From assembly GCA_028821575.1 (NCBI GenBank), contig JAPPFW010000014.1:1-52635 (forward strand): DNA of 52,635 bases. Direction: 5' to 3'. The notes beneath the pieces are model-generated. The model was not told where the DNA came from, ran no database searches, and saw only the letters and a list, made by a program, of their open reading frames with translations. This DNA is from a bacterium (lineage in GTDB: Bacteria > Actinomycetota > Acidimicrobiia > Spongiisociales > Spongiisociaceae). The position numbers and the translations under genes are program-made. Within the stretch, counting starts at the first letter, position 1. Every line of letters starts with the position of its first letter. Below, in pieces: positions 1 to 9,064 of this stretch.

Positions 1-62
1 CCCCAACACCCACCACCCCCCCCCCCCGCCTGGGGGGGCCCCCCGGGGGGGGGCCCCCCCAC
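1..62. other. contig-end homopolymer artefact
   Basis: The first 60 bases are almost only runs of C and G, unlike any other part of the window except the opposite end. This looks like a read or assembly artefact and should not be interpreted biologically. Confidence 0.7.
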
Positions 63-349
63 GACTTCTGGATAGTTTGCTGCCTGCCCGTACTTCATCG
101 GTGGGCTTCGCTGCCCTCGTCGCCGATGCCGCATGAGGACCAGCATGCGGACGGGAGACCCGGTGGTCCGAGTTGGAGTCGCCACCTGCCCGATCCTTCC
201 CATCGTGGGAAGTGATCGGAAGCGACCCGCGGCCGCTAGCGCTCGGCCACCTCCAGAGTCCTACACGAACTGTCTAACAAGTCGGACCACCTCCTTTCTC
301 TGGTGAGGTCGATCCTAGCCGCCGCGAGCGCCTGTGAGGAACCTCTGTG
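63..349. other. non-coding stretch at contig start
   Basis: Ordinary base composition resumes here, but no convincing reading frame, RNA gene or repeat is seen before the minus-strand gene ending at 350. It may hold the 3' flank of that gene. Confidence 0.4.
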
Positions 350-958
350 TCAGAGGGCTCCGGTGAGAGCGTTCCACAGGTCGGCGATGGCCGTACCCAG
401 CCCTCCGAGCGACCAGCGAAGGACGAGGGCGAGCACCGCGATGCCCGCGGCCGTGAAGACCACTCTCAACCGGTAGGTGAGGAGCTGGTCGCGGTCCTCC
501 GTGTAGGACGGGTAGGCGGTCGGCGCTCTCGCCATGCGACGCTTGCGGCTCCAGAACCGGCGAATGTCGTTGAATAGGCCCGCGAAGGAGCGCTGGGCCA
601 TGTCCGGCAGTTGGCGCAGACGCTCGCTGACGGATGTGGAGGGGTAAGGGGCATCGATCAGGGCCTCAAAGGTGTCCTCCGTCGGCTCCGGCGGCCTGGA
701 CAGGTCAGCACCGGATGCGTCGAGGCGGTGGTCGGCCACACGCCGCAGAGCCTCCTTGAGCAGGGGCTTCGGAAGCTTGAGGAAGTCGGACACCTTGTCG
801 AGGTCGTCACCGTCGGGCACGGACCTCCCCTGGTCCCAGCCCACCACGACCTCGATCGGGAGGCCGGTCCTGACCGCCACGTCGACCACCGACAGGTCTA
901 GTTCGCGGCGTCGCTGGGAGAACAGCTGGGCGAAGGCCATCCCCGCGTCGGCGGTCAT
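350..958 (-). CDS. XRE-like helix-turn-helix protein with C-terminal membrane helix
   Basis: A 202-residue protein. Residues about 8-65 look like a lambda-repressor/XRE helix-turn-helix (QRRRELDLSVVDVAVRTGLP, then a conserved-looking VVGWDQGRSVPD turn). The middle is charged and acidic. A hydrophobic segment near residues 172-192 (VVFTAAGIAVLALVLRW) suggests C-terminal membrane anchoring, so a membrane-tethered regulator is plausible. The ATG at 958 overlaps the TGA of the upstream gene (TGATG), indicating translational coupling to the sulfite-oxidase-like gene. The 451-residue frame running to 1705 on the same strand is discounted because its upstream part is a shadow of that neighbour. The target is unknown. 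Confidence 0.65.
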   Translation of the reverse strand: MTADAGMAFAQLFSQRRRELDLSVVDVAVRTGLPIEVVVGWDQGRSVPDGDDLDKVSDFLKLPKPLLKEALRRVADHRLDASGADLSRPPEPTEDTFEALIDAPYPSTSVSERLRQLPDMAQRSFAGLFNDIRRFWSRKRRMARAPTAYPSYTEDRDQLLTYRLRVVFTAAGIAVLALVLRWSLGGLGTAIADLWNALTGAL

Positions 959-1458
959 CAGTGGGTCAGGACCTCCGGGAGGCTGTCCGGTTCCGGTCCC
1001 TCCGTGACCCGGAGCCGACCCAGGCCCTTCACGTTCCAGCACAAGGTCATGCCCCCGGGGACGAGTAGCCGGATGGGTAGGGGGTCTCCGGCTGTTTCGT
1101 TGATATGGATCTCGCCCTTGGAGACGGCTTCTCCAAGAGGGATAGAGGCAGAGTAGGAGCCGTCCGCGCTCAACGCGGTCACGTGCGTGGCCGACTCCGC
1201 GGGGCCGGCGGCGTCGATCACCCGGCGTACGGGTACCACCGAGTCGGCCCCCTCCCGGTTGTCTCCGAGACGGGCGAGGGTTTCGAGGTTGTACCGGTCG
1301 GGCGTTCGTACGAGGCCGCTTACAGCGAGTTGCGACGGGTCGTCGGTGTGCATGTCCATCATGGACCAACGGTAGCCGGTCGCGCCGGGCAGTCTCTCTG
1401 GGGTGTCGCACGTCCGGACGAAGCCGATCCAGCCCAGCGCCTCGCGGCACGAGGCCAT
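958..1458 (-). CDS. small sulfite-oxidase-like (molybdopterin domain) protein
   Basis: The second half carries a pattern resembling the molybdopterin-binding domain of sulfite oxidase/MsrP proteins: a 'PIRLLVPGG' strand followed by 'CWNVKGLGRLRV', close to the family's 'PLRLIVPG...VKWL.RIEV'. The domain start 'LAVSGLVRTPDRYNLETLARL' also fits. At 166 residues at most it is shorter than a full domain, and I do not see the usual cofactor-ligating Cys in context, so it may be a degenerate or structural homologue. The ATG codons at 1362 or 1359, just before the domain, may be the true start. It is translationally coupled to the membrane HTH gene downstream. Confidence 0.5.
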   Translation of the reverse strand: MASCREALGWIGFVRTCDTPERLPGATGYRWSMMDMHTDDPSQLAVSGLVRTPDRYNLETLARLGDNREGADSVVPVRRVIDAAGPAESATHVTALSADGSYSASIPLGEAVSKGEIHINETAGDPLPIRLLVPGGMTLCWNVKGLGRLRVTEGPEPDSLPEVLTH

Positions 1459-1557
1459 GCCTGTGGCGACGATTAGGGCCGGTCACGATGCAAGTCCTTG
1501 GGACCCGTGCCGCGGCCGGCAGTATTGTCAGGGCCGAGAGCCAACGAAGGGTGACTG

Positions 1558-3255
1558 ATGGTGGAGACCGCCTTCCTTCCTGCCGGTATAGACGTTCGCA
1601 ACAACGTGAGGGTGCCGATGCGCGACGGCGTCGAGACCTCCATCGACATCTACTTCCCGGCCCGCCACGACGGACCCTTCCCGGTGATCCTGGCCAGGAC
1701 CCCATACGACAACATGTCCGAGTGGGTCGTCGACTCCGCCATCTACTTCGCCCAGAACGGGTACGTGTTCGCCGCTCAGGACTGCCGGGGGCGTAACGAC
1801 TCGGACGGTCGTTTCAACCCGTGGATCCAGGAGTACGAGGACGGCTACGACACGCTTGAGTGGCTCGGCTCGCAGTCGTGGTGCGACGGGAGCATCGGCA
1901 TGCATGGCGACTCGTACGTCGGGGGCGTGCAGTGGATGGCGGCTGCGATGGGGAGTCCCTACCTGAAGGCGATAGTGCCCCGGGTCATCGGCGACAACCT
2001 CCACAACTCGCCGCACTACCAGGGCGGGGCCTTCACCCTGCACCTCAACGCCACATGGAGCTTCCGGATGGGGGGGCGCACCTGGCAACTCATCGATCGC
2101 TTCAACTGGAAGCGCATCTTCTCGAAGCTGCCGCTGCGCGCCATTCCCGGGTACGGCGGCAAGGACGTCCACTTCTTCCAGACCTGGCTGGACCATCCCG
2201 ACTACGACGACTACTGGAAGGCGATGTCCCTCAAGGAGCAGTACGAGAGGGTGAAGATCCCGGTGCTCCAGATCGGCGGCTGGTACGACGTGTTCGCCGG
2301 CGGGACGATGAACAACTTCGTGGGGATGCAGCAGAGGGGAGGCTCCGAGCTCGCCCGCAACCACCAGCGGGTCGTGATCGGTCCGTGGCACCACCACACC
2401 AACACCGAGACCCACGCAGGGGAGGTCGACTTCGGCAAGGCCTCGGTACTGGACGTGGACGAGATCCAGTTGCGCTGGTACGACCACTGGCTGAAGGGGA
2501 AGGACAACGGGGTCGACACCGACCCGCCGCTGCGTATCTACACGATGGGCACCGACGAGTGGCGAGACGAGCACGAGTGGCCGCTGGCCCGCACCGAGTT
2601 CACCCCGTGGTACTTCCACAGCCGGGGGTCGGCCAACTCGCTCCTGGGCGACGGAACGCTGTCGACCGAGCCGCCGACCGACGAGCCCGCCGACGAGTAC
2701 GTGTACAACCCGGCGTTCGCGACCCCCACCATGGGCGGGACCACCTGCTGCAACCCCGAGATCGTCGAATGGGGCTCGTACGACCAGCGACCGATCGAGT
2801 ACCGCAACGACGTCCTCGTCTACACGTCGGGGCCGCTCGAAGCCGACTTGGAGGTCACCGGGCCGGTCATTGTCAAGCTGTTCGCCGCCACCGACGGGAG
2901 AGACACCGACTTCACGGCCAAGCTGGTCGACGTTCACCCCGATGGGTACGCCAGGAACCTCTGTGACGGGATCATCCGCGGCCGGTACCGCAAGGGCGCC
3001 GAGCACCAGGTGCTGCTGGAGCCCGGCGAGGTCTACGAGTTCACCATCGACCTTTGGGTGACGAGCAACGTGTTCAAGCAGGGCCACCGCATCAGGGTGG
3101 ACATCGCCAGCGCAAACTTCCCGCGCTTCGACCGCAACCTCAACACTGGCAACCCCATCGCCGACGACGACCAGATACGAGTCGCCCGCCAGACCGTCCA
3201 CCACGACACCACCCGGATGTCACACATAGTCCTGCCCGTAATCCCTCCACGCTGA
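1558..3255 (+). CDS. CocE/NonD-family (X-Pro dipeptidyl-peptidase S15 type) hydrolase
   Basis: A 565-residue serine hydrolase of the CocE/NonD family, enzymes that cleave esters or amides. The N-terminal alpha/beta-hydrolase part begins with the typical 'VPMRDGVETSIDIYFPA'. The nucleophile Ser119 lies in MHGDSYVGG, the acid is probably Asp244 in GGWYDVF, and the base is a His at about 278-280 in IGPWHHH. The C-terminal jelly-roll is present ('GPLEADLEVTGPVIVKLF' onward). Length and domain order are normal. Start ATG follows a purine-rich GAAGGGTG. It is divergent from the sulfite-oxidase-like gene, so the 100-base gap probably holds both promoters. Substrate cannot be read from the sequence. 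Confidence 0.9.
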   Translation: MVETAFLPAGIDVRNNVRVPMRDGVETSIDIYFPARHDGPFPVILARTPYDNMSEWVVDSAIYFAQNGYVFAAQDCRGRNDSDGRFNPWIQEYEDGYDTLEWLGSQSWCDGSIGMHGDSYVGGVQWMAAAMGSPYLKAIVPRVIGDNLHNSPHYQGGAFTLHLNATWSFRMGGRTWQLIDRFNWKRIFSKLPLRAIPGYGGKDVHFFQTWLDHPDYDDYWKAMSLKEQYERVKIPVLQIGGWYDVFAGGTMNNFVGMQQRGGSELARNHQRVVIGPWHHHTNTETHAGEVDFGKASVLDVDEIQLRWYDHWLKGKDNGVDTDPPLRIYTMGTDEWRDEHEWPLARTEFTPWYFHSRGSANSLLGDGTLSTEPPTDEPADEYVYNPAFATPTMGGTTCCNPEIVEWGSYDQRPIEYRNDVLVYTSGPLEADLEVTGPVIVKLFAATDGRDTDFTAKLVDVHPDGYARNLCDGIIRGRYRKGAEHQVLLEPGEVYEFTIDLWVTSNVFKQGHRIRVDIASANFPRFDRNLNTGNPIADDDQIRVARQTVHHDTTRMSHIVLPVIPPR

Positions 3256-3729
3256 GACCCGTTCGATCCCAAACCTGGCCAGCAACCATCTGTCAGCCTG
3301 ACCCCCTGGATGAGGCCGCGCAAAAGGACGTCCTGTGGCCTGAGGGATGGGGGTTGTGGTCGGGACAGATGCCCGCTCCACGACGGCTCCGAGGACCGAG
3401 GGCGAGGTCGTGGCCGTCGAGCCGAGTGTCCCGACGACCGGAGCACAGCTCGCGCATCCTCCAGTGCTCTATAGCGTTCTCTGCCTCTTGTGCCTTTTTC
3501 CACAAGTTCCCCAGCGTCCAGGTCGGGAGAGGGGTTAGGACCAAGCCGACGCCCATCACGGCCCTTGTGATACGGGAAGGGAGTCCGATGGATTTGCCCG
3601 GATTCCGCGCCCATATCCACCCCGGCTCGGACCGATCTTCGGAGCTGCTGATCTCCGGACTCCAACCCTGGGAGCTTGTTCCGGGGGTGTACGGTTTTCT
3701 CCGTGAGCTTGCCGACAAAAGGAGGACCG
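3256..3729. other. 474 bp intergenic stretch
   Basis: Several short frames cross this stretch on both strands but none has a recognisable domain, and their codon composition is erratic. No RNA gene or strong hairpin was seen. The last bases hold the AGGAGG ribosome binding site of the following cupin gene. Confidence 0.5.
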
Positions 3730-4143
3730 ATGCCCGTCATCAGGCTCGAAGACGTGCCGGAGATCGCCGAGATAGGGCCCGATCAGGACACGCTGGTCAT
3801 GAAGAAGGCGATCGGATCGACGGAGCGCGATCCGGCGTTCTCGATGCCCGATCAGACACCTTCGCTCAGCATCACGCACATCAAGATCTGGGGCAGGCTG
3901 CAGCAGATCACGTGCGAGGAGACCGACCGTGCCATGTTCATCGTGGAGGGGGACGGTATCGCGCGGGTCGGTGACGATCCGCCCCAGCGATTCGGACCCG
4001 GTGACTTCATCCTCATACCCAGAGGAGTTCCCTACGAGTTCAAGGGGAACCTCACGTACCTGGTGATCAACAGCCCCGCCTACCGGGAGGGATCCGACCT
4101 GAGGGACCCGGTATACGACGGCCCGCCGGTGAGGACGGCCTAG
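3730..4143 (+). CDS. small single-domain cupin protein
   Basis: A 137-residue cupin. The second cupin motif is clear (FGPGDFILIPRGVPYEFKG), and the first strand region is 'TDRAMFIVEGDGIARVGDD'. Classical metal-binding histidines of motif 1 are not evident, so metal binding is uncertain. I chose the ATG at 3730 because AGGAGG stands a few bases before it; the longer frame from 3676 adds an unrelated-looking leader. Function unknown; small cupins of this kind often bind or isomerise small organic acids or sugars. Confidence 0.75.
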   Translation: MPVIRLEDVPEIAEIGPDQDTLVMKKAIGSTERDPAFSMPDQTPSLSITHIKIWGRLQQITCEETDRAMFIVEGDGIARVGDDPPQRFGPGDFILIPRGVPYEFKGNLTYLVINSPAYREGSDLRDPVYDGPPVRTA

Positions 4144-4581
4144 GAGTTGCCCCCGCGGCCGGATCCATCACTCCACCAAGCGCAGATACGGTGGCTCCGG
4201 GTTCTGTCGCAGGGCACCACAGGGGTGGGCGCTCGATGTCATGGCAGCCTGCACGAAGCGGATCGGGGAGCCGCCCCACCCGCGCCCGCACCACGTCCAC
4301 GCCCGACAAGTGCAACCGGACATAAGATCAGTCATCGAGGCCTCCCTGGAGCGGCGATTTGGTACTAACCGATTCCAGCGAGGCCTCACCCCACTCCAAG
4401 GACTCATCCGCACCCACGTTAACGTGCACGGCCGCACTTTTTTGTAGTCTCAACCCGTATAGCGAGTATTAACGCTGTATAGTGAACCGTCACACATAGA
4501 TCGGTCGGAGCTTTGCGGTCGCATGCCGACATACGGTGCCAAACACTCAAGACGGTGCCGTTCTACAACTGGGAGGAGCCT
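4144..4581. other. 438 bp intergenic region upstream of sugar ABC operon
   Basis: No protein frame with a recognisable domain. The 3' half becomes AT-richer and holds a 12 bp perfect palindrome (4415-4426), a T run near 4438-4443 and a dyad around 4459-4482, all suited to be the control region of the transport operon that starts at 4582. Confidence 0.5.
4415..4426. promoter_or_regulatory. palindromic operator candidate
   Basis: CACGTTAACGTG is a perfect 12 bp palindrome about 155 bases before the binding-protein gene. A second imperfect dyad with AGCG/CGCT arms lies some 40 bases further on. Carbohydrate ABC operons are often controlled by LacI-type repressors binding such dyads; no regulator gene is adjacent, so this is inference. 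Confidence 0.35.
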
Positions 4582-5988
4582 ATGAGAGACATTGCAGATC
4601 AGAAGAAGAAGTGGGCTGCACTCACTGTTGTATTGGTCCTGATCACGGCCGCGTGCGGTGACGACGACGCTCCGGCGACGACCGCGGCTACCACGGCCGC
4701 GCCCACCACAGCGGCAGCGACGACGGCGGCACCTACGACGGCGGCGACTACGACGGCCGCTCCCGGGCTCTCGGGCGAGATAACGGTGGCTGTCCACCCC
4801 GATTGGGACTTCATACACGATGGCGCTGACCAGTACATGGCCGCCAACCCGGGGACCACGATCATTCTGGAGTCCATAGTCGGTGGAAACGATTACTTCC
4901 CGACCCTGCCACGGATTCTCGCGACCGACGAAGCACCGGACGTGACCGTCCTCCAAGTCGGGTTCGCCGGGACGTGGGAGGATCTCGTCAATACCGGTGT
5001 GCTGGCGGATCTCAGCGACGTATACGCAGAGGATGGCCTTGGGGATGCTTTCCTCGGTCCTATCGTCGCGACCTACACCGATACAGATGGCGGGCACTCC
5101 GCCATAAACGTCGGCCTCAACTGGATTCCGGTCGTTTATTACAACAAGACCATGTTCGACGAGCTTGGGATTGATGCCCCCGATGCCGGTCGTGTCGCCT
5201 CGATGGAGGACTGGTACGCGATCACGGATGCTCTAAGGGATGCGGGTAAGACACCCCTCGCGCTAGCTACCAGCGGGTTCAGAGCCACAATGTGGTTTAC
5301 AGGCCAATACATGGCGAGCAACTGTGGAACCGATTGGGCGCTGGCACTAGAACAAGGTTGGCTGCCCGGAGCAACTCCCACTGCAAGGTTCACGGATGCC
5401 TGTGCCGTTGAAGCGTTCGAGGTCATTAATACCGAGTGGAATGATCGGGGAGTCTATGGAGACTCGCCGTCGACCGTTAATCGGGACATTGGCCAGACCC
5501 TCTTCTTTACGGAAGAAGCAGGAATGTTCATGAGCGGTAGTTGGGAAGTGGCGGCAATCAACGCTGCTGACCTACCTTTCGAAGGGAGTTGGCTGCTCCT
5601 ACCATCGCTGGCAGCCGAACCGACCCAGTTCCAGTTGGCAACGATTGACGGCTTGGGGGTTGCAGCCAATAGCGACAATCCAGAGTTGGCTGCGGACTTC
5701 ATTTCCTACATTGCCGGTGCGGAGTTCCAGACGTACATGGCCCAATATTCTCGATTCTCGGGGCGAAAGGATGTTTCGCCAGATCCAGCGATAGTTCCCC
5801 CACTTGCTCTTAGTCAACTCGCAGCACTCGATGAGTTCGCGGGTCGGCCGGCACCGAACACGCTGCTGCACATTCGGCTTCGCGATCGAATAGCCGAAGG
5901 CTGGGTGGAGATGCTGGTAGGCACGATCACTGCCGAGGCCCTTATGGCGGACCTAGAGCGCATTGCAGATGAGCTCCGGGCCGGTTAG
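4582..5988 (+). CDS. carbohydrate ABC transporter substrate-binding lipoprotein
   Basis: A 468-residue extracellular solute-binding protein (family 1, MalE-like). The N-terminus has KKK, a hydrophobic stretch and a lipobox ending at Cys25 (LITAAC). A Thr/Ala/Pro-rich linker (about residues 29-57) typical of actinobacterial lipoproteins follows, then the binding domain starting 'GEITVAVHPDWDF'. Motifs such as 'VTVLQVGFAGTWEDLVNTGVLADLSD' and 'VVYYNKTMFDELGID' fit the family. The ATG at 4582 is preceded by GGGAGGAG; an upstream in-frame start (4513) lacks this. Two permease genes follow but no ATPase gene, so a shared ATPase elsewhere (MsmX/MsiK type) is likely. GC is near 53% in sampled lines, below the window norm. 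Confidence 0.92.
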   Translation: MRDIADQKKKWAALTVVLVLITAACGDDDAPATTAATTAAPTTAAATTAAPTTAATTTAAPGLSGEITVAVHPDWDFIHDGADQYMAANPGTTIILESIVGGNDYFPTLPRILATDEAPDVTVLQVGFAGTWEDLVNTGVLADLSDVYAEDGLGDAFLGPIVATYTDTDGGHSAINVGLNWIPVVYYNKTMFDELGIDAPDAGRVASMEDWYAITDALRDAGKTPLALATSGFRATMWFTGQYMASNCGTDWALALEQGWLPGATPTARFTDACAVEAFEVINTEWNDRGVYGDSPSTVNRDIGQTLFFTEEAGMFMSGSWEVAAINAADLPFEGSWLLLPSLAAEPTQFQLATIDGLGVAANSDNPELAADFISYIAGAEFQTYMAQYSRFSGRKDVSPDPAIVPPLALSQLAALDEFAGRPAPNTLLHIRLRDRIAEGWVEMLVGTITAEALMADLERIADELRAG

Positions 5989-6031
5989 GAGACGCCCAAC
6001 TCACACCAGCAATCCGAGAGTTCGAACGTAA

Positions 6032-6958
6032 TTGGTCAGATCGACTTCTCAGAAAGCTAGTCGGATACCTCCACTCAGTGGAGGTATCCGACGTTTCATC
6101 GTGTGGGCTCTCTTCGCCCTACCGGCAGTCGCCCTGTCGGCTGCCCTCCTCCTGTATCCATTCCTAGACTCGGCACGAATCTCATTGCTTGAGTGGACAG
6201 GCGCCGGTCCAGGCGTCTTTGTCGGACTCGACAACTACTCCGACCTTGTACGTGACCCCGTTGCCAGATTGGCGATCCGGAACACAGTGGTCTACTCGAT
6301 CGGTATGACGATCGGGACGGTCGGGGTCGGTGGCGCCATCGCCTTAGCTATCGACCGAAGAATCCTAGGCTCGTCCGTATTCAAGTTCCTGATATTCCTA
6401 CCGGTATTGCTGCCGATCGTATTCACCAGTCTTGTTTGGGCGTTCTTCCTGGATGGCAATTTCGGAGGGATCAACGACCTTCTTGCATGGATACATCCAT
6501 CCCTTTCCCGCCCTTGGCTTGGTGATCCTGCCACGGTGAACATCACGATCATTCTTGTCAGTGTTCTCCAGTTTGCCGGATTTCCGATGGTCATACTGAT
6601 CGCAGCTTTGCGAGACATACCCCGCTATATCCATGAGGCAGCGACCATCGATGGAGTGTCCGCACTGCAGCGTGTCCGACACATCAGTATTCCCTATGTC
6701 CGAGATGTCATTGCAACTATTACCCTCATCCAGTTCATGTTTGGCTTCCGGGTGTTCGATCAGGTCTTTGTAATGACGCGGGGAGGACCGGGCCGCTTGT
6801 CAGAAGTCGCCGCAACGTTCGTCTGGCGCGAGGCGTTCGTCAATAGAAGGTTCGGCTATGCGACGGCCCAGGCTATTGTCACGAGCCTGGTGATAGCCGT
6901 ACTATCGATGGTGTATCTCACTATTATTAGGACCAAACGCCTCGAACGGGCGGGGTAG
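6032..6958 (+). CDS. sugar ABC transporter permease (MalF/UgpA type)
   Basis: A 308-residue multi-helix inner membrane protein. It has about six hydrophobic segments and the EAA signature contacting the ATPase (EAATIDGVSALQRVRHISIP). The start is uncertain. The longest frame begins with TTG at 6032, but its first 20 codons run straight through a 15 bp perfect hairpin (6060-6092); an in-frame GTG at 6101 just before the first helix is an alternative. It pairs with the downstream MalG-type permease, and both work with the lipoprotein at 4582. Base composition is low-GC like its neighbours. Confidence 0.9.
   Translation: MVRSTSQKASRIPPLSGGIRRFIVWALFALPAVALSAALLLYPFLDSARISLLEWTGAGPGVFVGLDNYSDLVRDPVARLAIRNTVVYSIGMTIGTVGVGGAIALAIDRRILGSSVFKFLIFLPVLLPIVFTSLVWAFFLDGNFGGINDLLAWIHPSLSRPWLGDPATVNITIILVSVLQFAGFPMVILIAALRDIPRYIHEAATIDGVSALQRVRHISIPYVRDVIATITLIQFMFGFRVFDQVFVMTRGGPGRLSEVAATFVWREAFVNRRFGYATAQAIVTSLVIAVLSMVYLTIIRTKRLERAG
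6060..6092 (+). promoter_or_regulatory. strong intercistronic hairpin between binding-protein and permease genes
   Basis: GTCGGATACCTCCAC, loop TCA, then the exact reverse complement: a 15 bp perfect stem. The right arm contains GGAGG. No T run follows, so it is not a standard terminator. Such hairpins after binding-protein genes typically stabilise the upstream mRNA and lower permease expression; here it may also hide a ribosome binding site. Confidence 0.6.
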
Positions 6959-6969
6959 CACCGATCACG

Positions 6970-7821
6970 ATGTGGCAGTTCCGAAATATACCAGAGAGCA
7001 CTCTCAAAGGCTTCGGTTTCGTATGTCTACTACTATGGACAATGGTGACGATCGTGCCAGTCGTAGGAAGTTTGTTCTCCTCCTTCAAGTCGCAAACCGA
7101 GATTATCGCCGAACCGCTAAACCTCCCATCAAGACTGCTCTTCGAGAACTACGAGAGAGCCTGGGATGGCACCAACCTCGGAGAGCCATTGATTCTGTTT
7201 GCACGCAACAGCGTGATCGCAACCAGCGTAGGGGTTGTGCTCGGAGTAGGAGCTGGCGTGTTTGCCGGATATGCAATCGCCAGAAGCCGCACTAGGTTCG
7301 GTGGGCTATTGAATCGCTATTTCGTCCTGCTGATCACCCTGCCGTTCATAGTCACGTGGATACCACTCTTCGTACTCTCAGACCGTCTCGGTGTGCTGAG
7401 CAACCCGCTAGCCCTCGGTGTGATGTACGCTGCGCGCCTCATTCCATTCGCGGCCGTGATGATGCGTGCCTATTTCTCCTCCTTTCCGCTTGATCTCATC
7501 GAGGCGGCACACATCGATGGCGCAAGCGAGTTCACAGCCTTCCAACGCATCGTGCTGCCGCTTTCCTGGGGAGGGGTGCTCGCAGTGGGCCTAGTCCAGG
7601 TCATCTTCATCTGGAACGAACTCGGCTTGGGACAGGTTCTCCTGTTGAGTCCCGACAGCCGAACCTTACCGGTAGGGCTGACACAATTCCGAGGCCAGTA
7701 CGGTTCTGACTACGGAGCGCTCTTCGCGTCCCTGATGCTAACGATCTCTCCCATAATCGTCCTGTATACTTTTACTGAGAGAAAGCTCACGGAGGGCCTC
7801 CGAATCGGAGCTATGAAGTGA
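6970..7821 (+). CDS. sugar ABC transporter permease (MalG type)
   Basis: A 283-residue permease with about six membrane segments. The EAA loop is EAAHIDGASEFTAFQRIVLP, and the C-terminal 'LTEGLRIGAMK' is typical of MalG/UgpE-like proteins (family ending 'GLTAGAVKG'). The start ATG lies 11 bases after the previous gene, so the two permeases are co-transcribed. The protein completes the membrane part of a carbohydrate importer whose ATPase is not encoded nearby. Confidence 0.92.
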   Translation: MWQFRNIPESTLKGFGFVCLLLWTMVTIVPVVGSLFSSFKSQTEIIAEPLNLPSRLLFENYERAWDGTNLGEPLILFARNSVIATSVGVVLGVGAGVFAGYAIARSRTRFGGLLNRYFVLLITLPFIVTWIPLFVLSDRLGVLSNPLALGVMYAARLIPFAAVMMRAYFSSFPLDLIEAAHIDGASEFTAFQRIVLPLSWGGVLAVGLVQVIFIWNELGLGQVLLLSPDSRTLPVGLTQFRGQYGSDYGALFASLMLTISPIIVLYTFTERKLTEGLRIGAMK

Positions 7822-8011
7822 GACGAGTCTTGCCGATCATCAACACTGTCATCCGAAACCGAACTGAAGACTACCGGGTCCGATCATGTTGTCAGCGTGA
7901 TCCCCGTTTTGAATACGCCTACGGACGGCACCCTTCTCCCGATGGTAGAGCGTGTGTCACGTTGCAACCCCTCCAGGGGACGTAACCTAGTTCCGGGAAG
8001 GAGGAATCAGC

Positions 8012-9064
8012 GTGGTGACACAGCCAACGGGCGTGGGTATTCTCGGTGCGGGAGAGGTCGCCGGTCAGTATCTGCCGAACCTAACGGCTAGTGCTGAGAT
8101 CAAAGTGATCGGTGTCGGCGACATAGACTATCGGGCGGCGGAGCGATTGGCTCGAGCGCATGGTATCCCAAGGGTATTCCATGGTGAGGACATACTTGAC
8201 TGTAAGGAGATTGATCTCATCGTCAACCTTACACCTATCCCGTCTCACTATGAGACGAGTCTTCGTGTCCTGGAATCCGGAAAGCACGTCTACAGTGAGA
8301 AACCTCTTGCATTGGCCACAAGTGAGGGCGCCACATTGCTGGCTGCTGCGGAGAAGGCGGGGTTGAGCGTCGGTTGTGCACCGGATACCGTCCTCGGTCC
8401 AGGATTCCAAGCCGGTCGCCGGGCAATAGATCAGGGCTTGATCGGAAAGCCAATCTCAGGGTTTGCTTCTATGCTGCGGCCCTTGCCGGTACTGGAACGA
8501 CACCGGACCGGAGTGATTCCGCTTTTCAACATGGCGCCGTATTATCTCTCGGCACTTGTCAACCTCTTTGGTACTGCTTCGGCGGTGTCGGGGGTCGCTA
8601 GGCTCTCTTATGTCACGCCTCTACTGGATCCGTCAGCGATCTTTGCTTCCTGCAGCATTAGGTTTAAGGGCGATGTGCTGTGCGCGCTAACGCTACGCTA
8701 TGGTGACACACCCTCAAGTGAGGTACCGACTCTGCAAGTGTTCGGTACCGAAGGTGTGCTGTGCCTACCGAATCCGGATACGTTCTCTGCCTTGGCCCGG
8801 TGGCGTCGGCACGATGAACGAAACTGGCATCCTGTCAAGGTAGCGGAGGAGAGTACTAGCCATAGCTCAAACCTGCGCGGGATCGGAGTCGTAGATATGG
8901 CGGATGGGATCCGTCACGGGAGGGCTGCTCGTGCGGCACCGGATGTGGCCCTCCATGTAGTCGAGATAATCGAAACGTTGAGTCCGCCTAACCCTTCTCC
9001 TACCGACAGGGTCGGTGGTCACCTGGAGACCGCTTGCAACAGACCAAGCTTGCTGGGGTCGTGA
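8012..9064 (+). CDS. Gfo/Idh/MocA-family NAD(P)-dependent oxidoreductase
   Basis: A 350-residue dehydrogenase. The N-terminal Rossmann motif is VGILGAGEVAG (residues about 7-17), and the EKP motif with catalytic Lys is in SGKHVYSEKPLALA. The family oxidises or reduces sugars, inositols and their derivatives. Starts at GTG (8012, or the next GTG at 8015) behind a clear AAGGAGG. The gene follows the sugar ABC permeases by 190 bases and shares their unusually low GC (43% in one 60-base line counted by hand). The last 25 residues look less conserved and may be an extension. Substrate unknown. Confidence 0.88.
   Translation: MVTQPTGVGILGAGEVAGQYLPNLTASAEIKVIGVGDIDYRAAERLARAHGIPRVFHGEDILDCKEIDLIVNLTPIPSHYETSLRVLESGKHVYSEKPLALATSEGATLLAAAEKAGLSVGCAPDTVLGPGFQAGRRAIDQGLIGKPISGFASMLRPLPVLERHRTGVIPLFNMAPYYLSALVNLFGTASAVSGVARLSYVTPLLDPSAIFASCSIRFKGDVLCALTLRYGDTPSSEVPTLQVFGTEGVLCLPNPDTFSALARWRRHDERNWHPVKVAEESTSHSSNLRGIGVVDMADGIRHGRAARAAPDVALHVVEIIETLSPPNPSPTDRVGGHLETACNRPSLLGS

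Noticed and set aside
1528..3204. Minus-strand frame of 558 codons opposite the CocE-type hydrolase
   Set aside because: Composition is typical of an antisense shadow (Val/Arg/His-rich) and the plus strand holds a complete serine hydrolase.
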